From positions 1,061,133 through 1,125,132 of the forward strand of contig NZ_KB913017.1 in NCBI RefSeq assembly GCF_000383975.1: DNA of 64,000 nt. Reading direction: 5' to 3'. The position numbers were made by a program, and so were the translations under genes. Positions within the stretch are counted from its first letter, which is position 1, and the number at the start of each line of letters is the position of its first letter. This DNA is from Natronorubrum tibetense GA33 (lineage in GTDB: Archaea > Halobacteriota > Halobacteria > Halobacteriales > Natrialbaceae). The notes below the pieces were generated by a model, which searched no databases, had not been told where the DNA came from, and saw only the letters and a program-made list of their open reading frames with translations. Shown one piece after another: positions 63,214-64,000 of the stretch.

Positions 63214-63999
63214 TCAATCGGCCGAAAGTGGCGGGCGCTCACGCGCTGCGATCCCCGTCGTCAGACGATCCGCCCCTCGCCGCGCTCCAGCGATATTCCC
63301 CGCGAGAGGGCCGACGGAACCTGTCGCTAATGCGCCAGTGACAAACACCGACGATCCGCGTCCGTCCGTCCTGGACCACGCCAGCGTCTCGTCGTCGAGG
63401 ACCGGCATTCCCCGATAGCCGCGCTCGAGGCCGAGTTCCGTCGCGACGCGGTCGACGAACGGATGACCGAAAACGGGGGCAAAACCGGTCGCCAGCACGA
63501 CTCGCGCCGCTGAGAGGCAGCCGCCGTCCTCGAGCAGGAGTCGAACCCGATCGTCGACCTCGCGGGCGGAGCGAACGTCGCCGTAGCGGATCGACAGCGA
63601 GCCGTCGTCGACGGTCGTCTCGAGGCGCTCGAGCAGCGTCGGCGGGACCGTCGCGTCGTTGCGCGCCTCGCGGACGGTTTCGTACCGCTCGCGCGAGCCG
63701 GGCGGGTGTCGGTGGAGATGGCGATCGATGTGATTCCAGTTGATCCAGCGCGGGTCGGCCTCGGTGGTCGCCGCCTCGAGGTCGCGTCTCGCACAGAGCG
63801 TGACGGGTTCGCGGTCGCGTTCGGCGAGACAGGTCGCGAGCTGGGCAGCCGTGACCCCGCCACCGACGACGACGGTATCGTCGGCAGGCGTCTCGGGGTC
63901 GAAGCCGTCCCAGACGTGGGTGATCGAGTCGATGCCGGCGGCCCACGGCGGCGTCCGGTACCGTCCCCCGTGACCGATCGCCAGCACACAGGTTTGGGT
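63214..63999 (-). CDS. FAD/NAD(P)-binding oxidoreductase, N-terminus outside window
   Basis: At least 261 residues of the C-terminal part are present; the frame stays open to the right window edge. A nucleotide-binding motif DDTVVVGGGVTAAQLATCLA, the region VVLATGFAPVFGHPFVDRV and the end SVFVTGALATGSVGPLAGN match flavin-dependent monooxygenase/pyridine nucleotide oxidoreductase proteins, including the SidA/IucD-like hydroxylases. LAIGHGG near the edge is the FAD-domain Gly pattern. Substrate unknown. Confidence 0.75.
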   Translation of the reverse strand, partial: TQTCVLAIGHGGRYRTPPWAAGIDSITHVWDGFDPETPADDTVVVGGGVTAAQLATCLAERDREPVTLCARRDLEAATTEADPRWINWNHIDRHLHRHPPGSRERYETVREARNDATVPPTLLERLETTVDDGSLSIRYGDVRSAREVDDRVRLLLEDGGCLSAARVVLATGFAPVFGHPFVDRVATELGLERGYRGMPVLDDETLAWSRTDGRGSSVFVTGALATGSVGPLAGNIAGARRGADRLTTGIAARERPPLSAD

Positions 64000-64000
64000 C

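Overview
The window is chromosomal DNA from a halophilic archaeon of the class Halobacteria. The evidence is the high GC content, very acidic proteins, many leaderless starts with a TATA-like box about 25-30 nt upstream, Tat-type lipoprotein signals, HTH-10 (bacterio-opsin activator type) and HalOD1 domain proteins, archaeosine tRNA modification genes, an Orc1/Cdc6 gene and family B DNA polymerase genes. Gene content resembles the Natrinema/Haloterrigena group, but the genus is a guess. I saw no rRNA, tRNA or CRISPR array.

Layout. 1-757: 3' part of an IS200/IS605-type element (tnpB plus a structured right end). 0.9-1.9 kb: PadR regulator and Nudix hydrolase. 1.9-5.2 kb: tandem duplication of a secreted, extremely acidic protein gene with its promoter region. 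5.3-6.8 kb: tgtA (archaeosine tRNA-guanine transglycosylase). 6.9-12.8 kb: copper-site assembly genes: a NosL-NosD fusion, NosF, NosY, NosL, a SCO1-like protein and a GGxHCxGMCGP membrane protein, with no nosZ in the window. 12.9-17 kb: HalOD1 protein, membrane-anchored TRAM protein, EamA transporter, arcS. 17.1-23.1 kb: formyltransferase-fold enzyme, then a signalling operon of histidine kinase, single-domain receiver and receiver-GAF-HTH10 regulator. 23.2-28 kb: a three-gene operon of a Walker-A-less RecA/RadA-like protein, a small protein and a degenerate family B polymerase (PolB2), next to an Orc1/Cdc6 gene. 28-31 kb: gene-poor and partly AT-rich, with a transposase remnant, an orphan membrane protein and a TFS-like transcription factor. 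31-37.5 kb: histidine utilisation operon hutUGIH with a divergent HTH-10 regulator. 37.6-49.5 kb: GNAT enzyme, ubiquitin-like modifier/MoaD, ATP-grasp enzyme, AzlCD exporter, small proteins, regulators and membrane proteins. 49.5-64 kb: aldehyde ferredoxin oxidoreductase, a LOV-domain HTH-10 regulator, zinc-ribbon proteins, RaSEA, a large histidine kinase, purQ/purS, an MFS transporter, a rhodanese and a partial flavoprotein.

How the genes connect. tgtA, arcS and the RaSEA gene together cover base exchange and conversion to archaeosine at tRNA position 15. The nosDFYL/SCO/DsbD-like set looks like one copper delivery module. The Hut enzymes take histidine to glutamate under a probable local HTH-10 regulator. 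The most interesting region is 23.2-28.0 kb. The PolB2 operon and the orc1 gene both carry a pair of TTCCGAAA boxes just upstream of the TATA box, at nearly the same distance (about 45-62 nt) from the start codon. This suggests a common regulon, perhaps a DNA-damage response in which an Orc1/Cdc6 protein acts as a transcription factor, as known for Sulfolobus Orc1-2.
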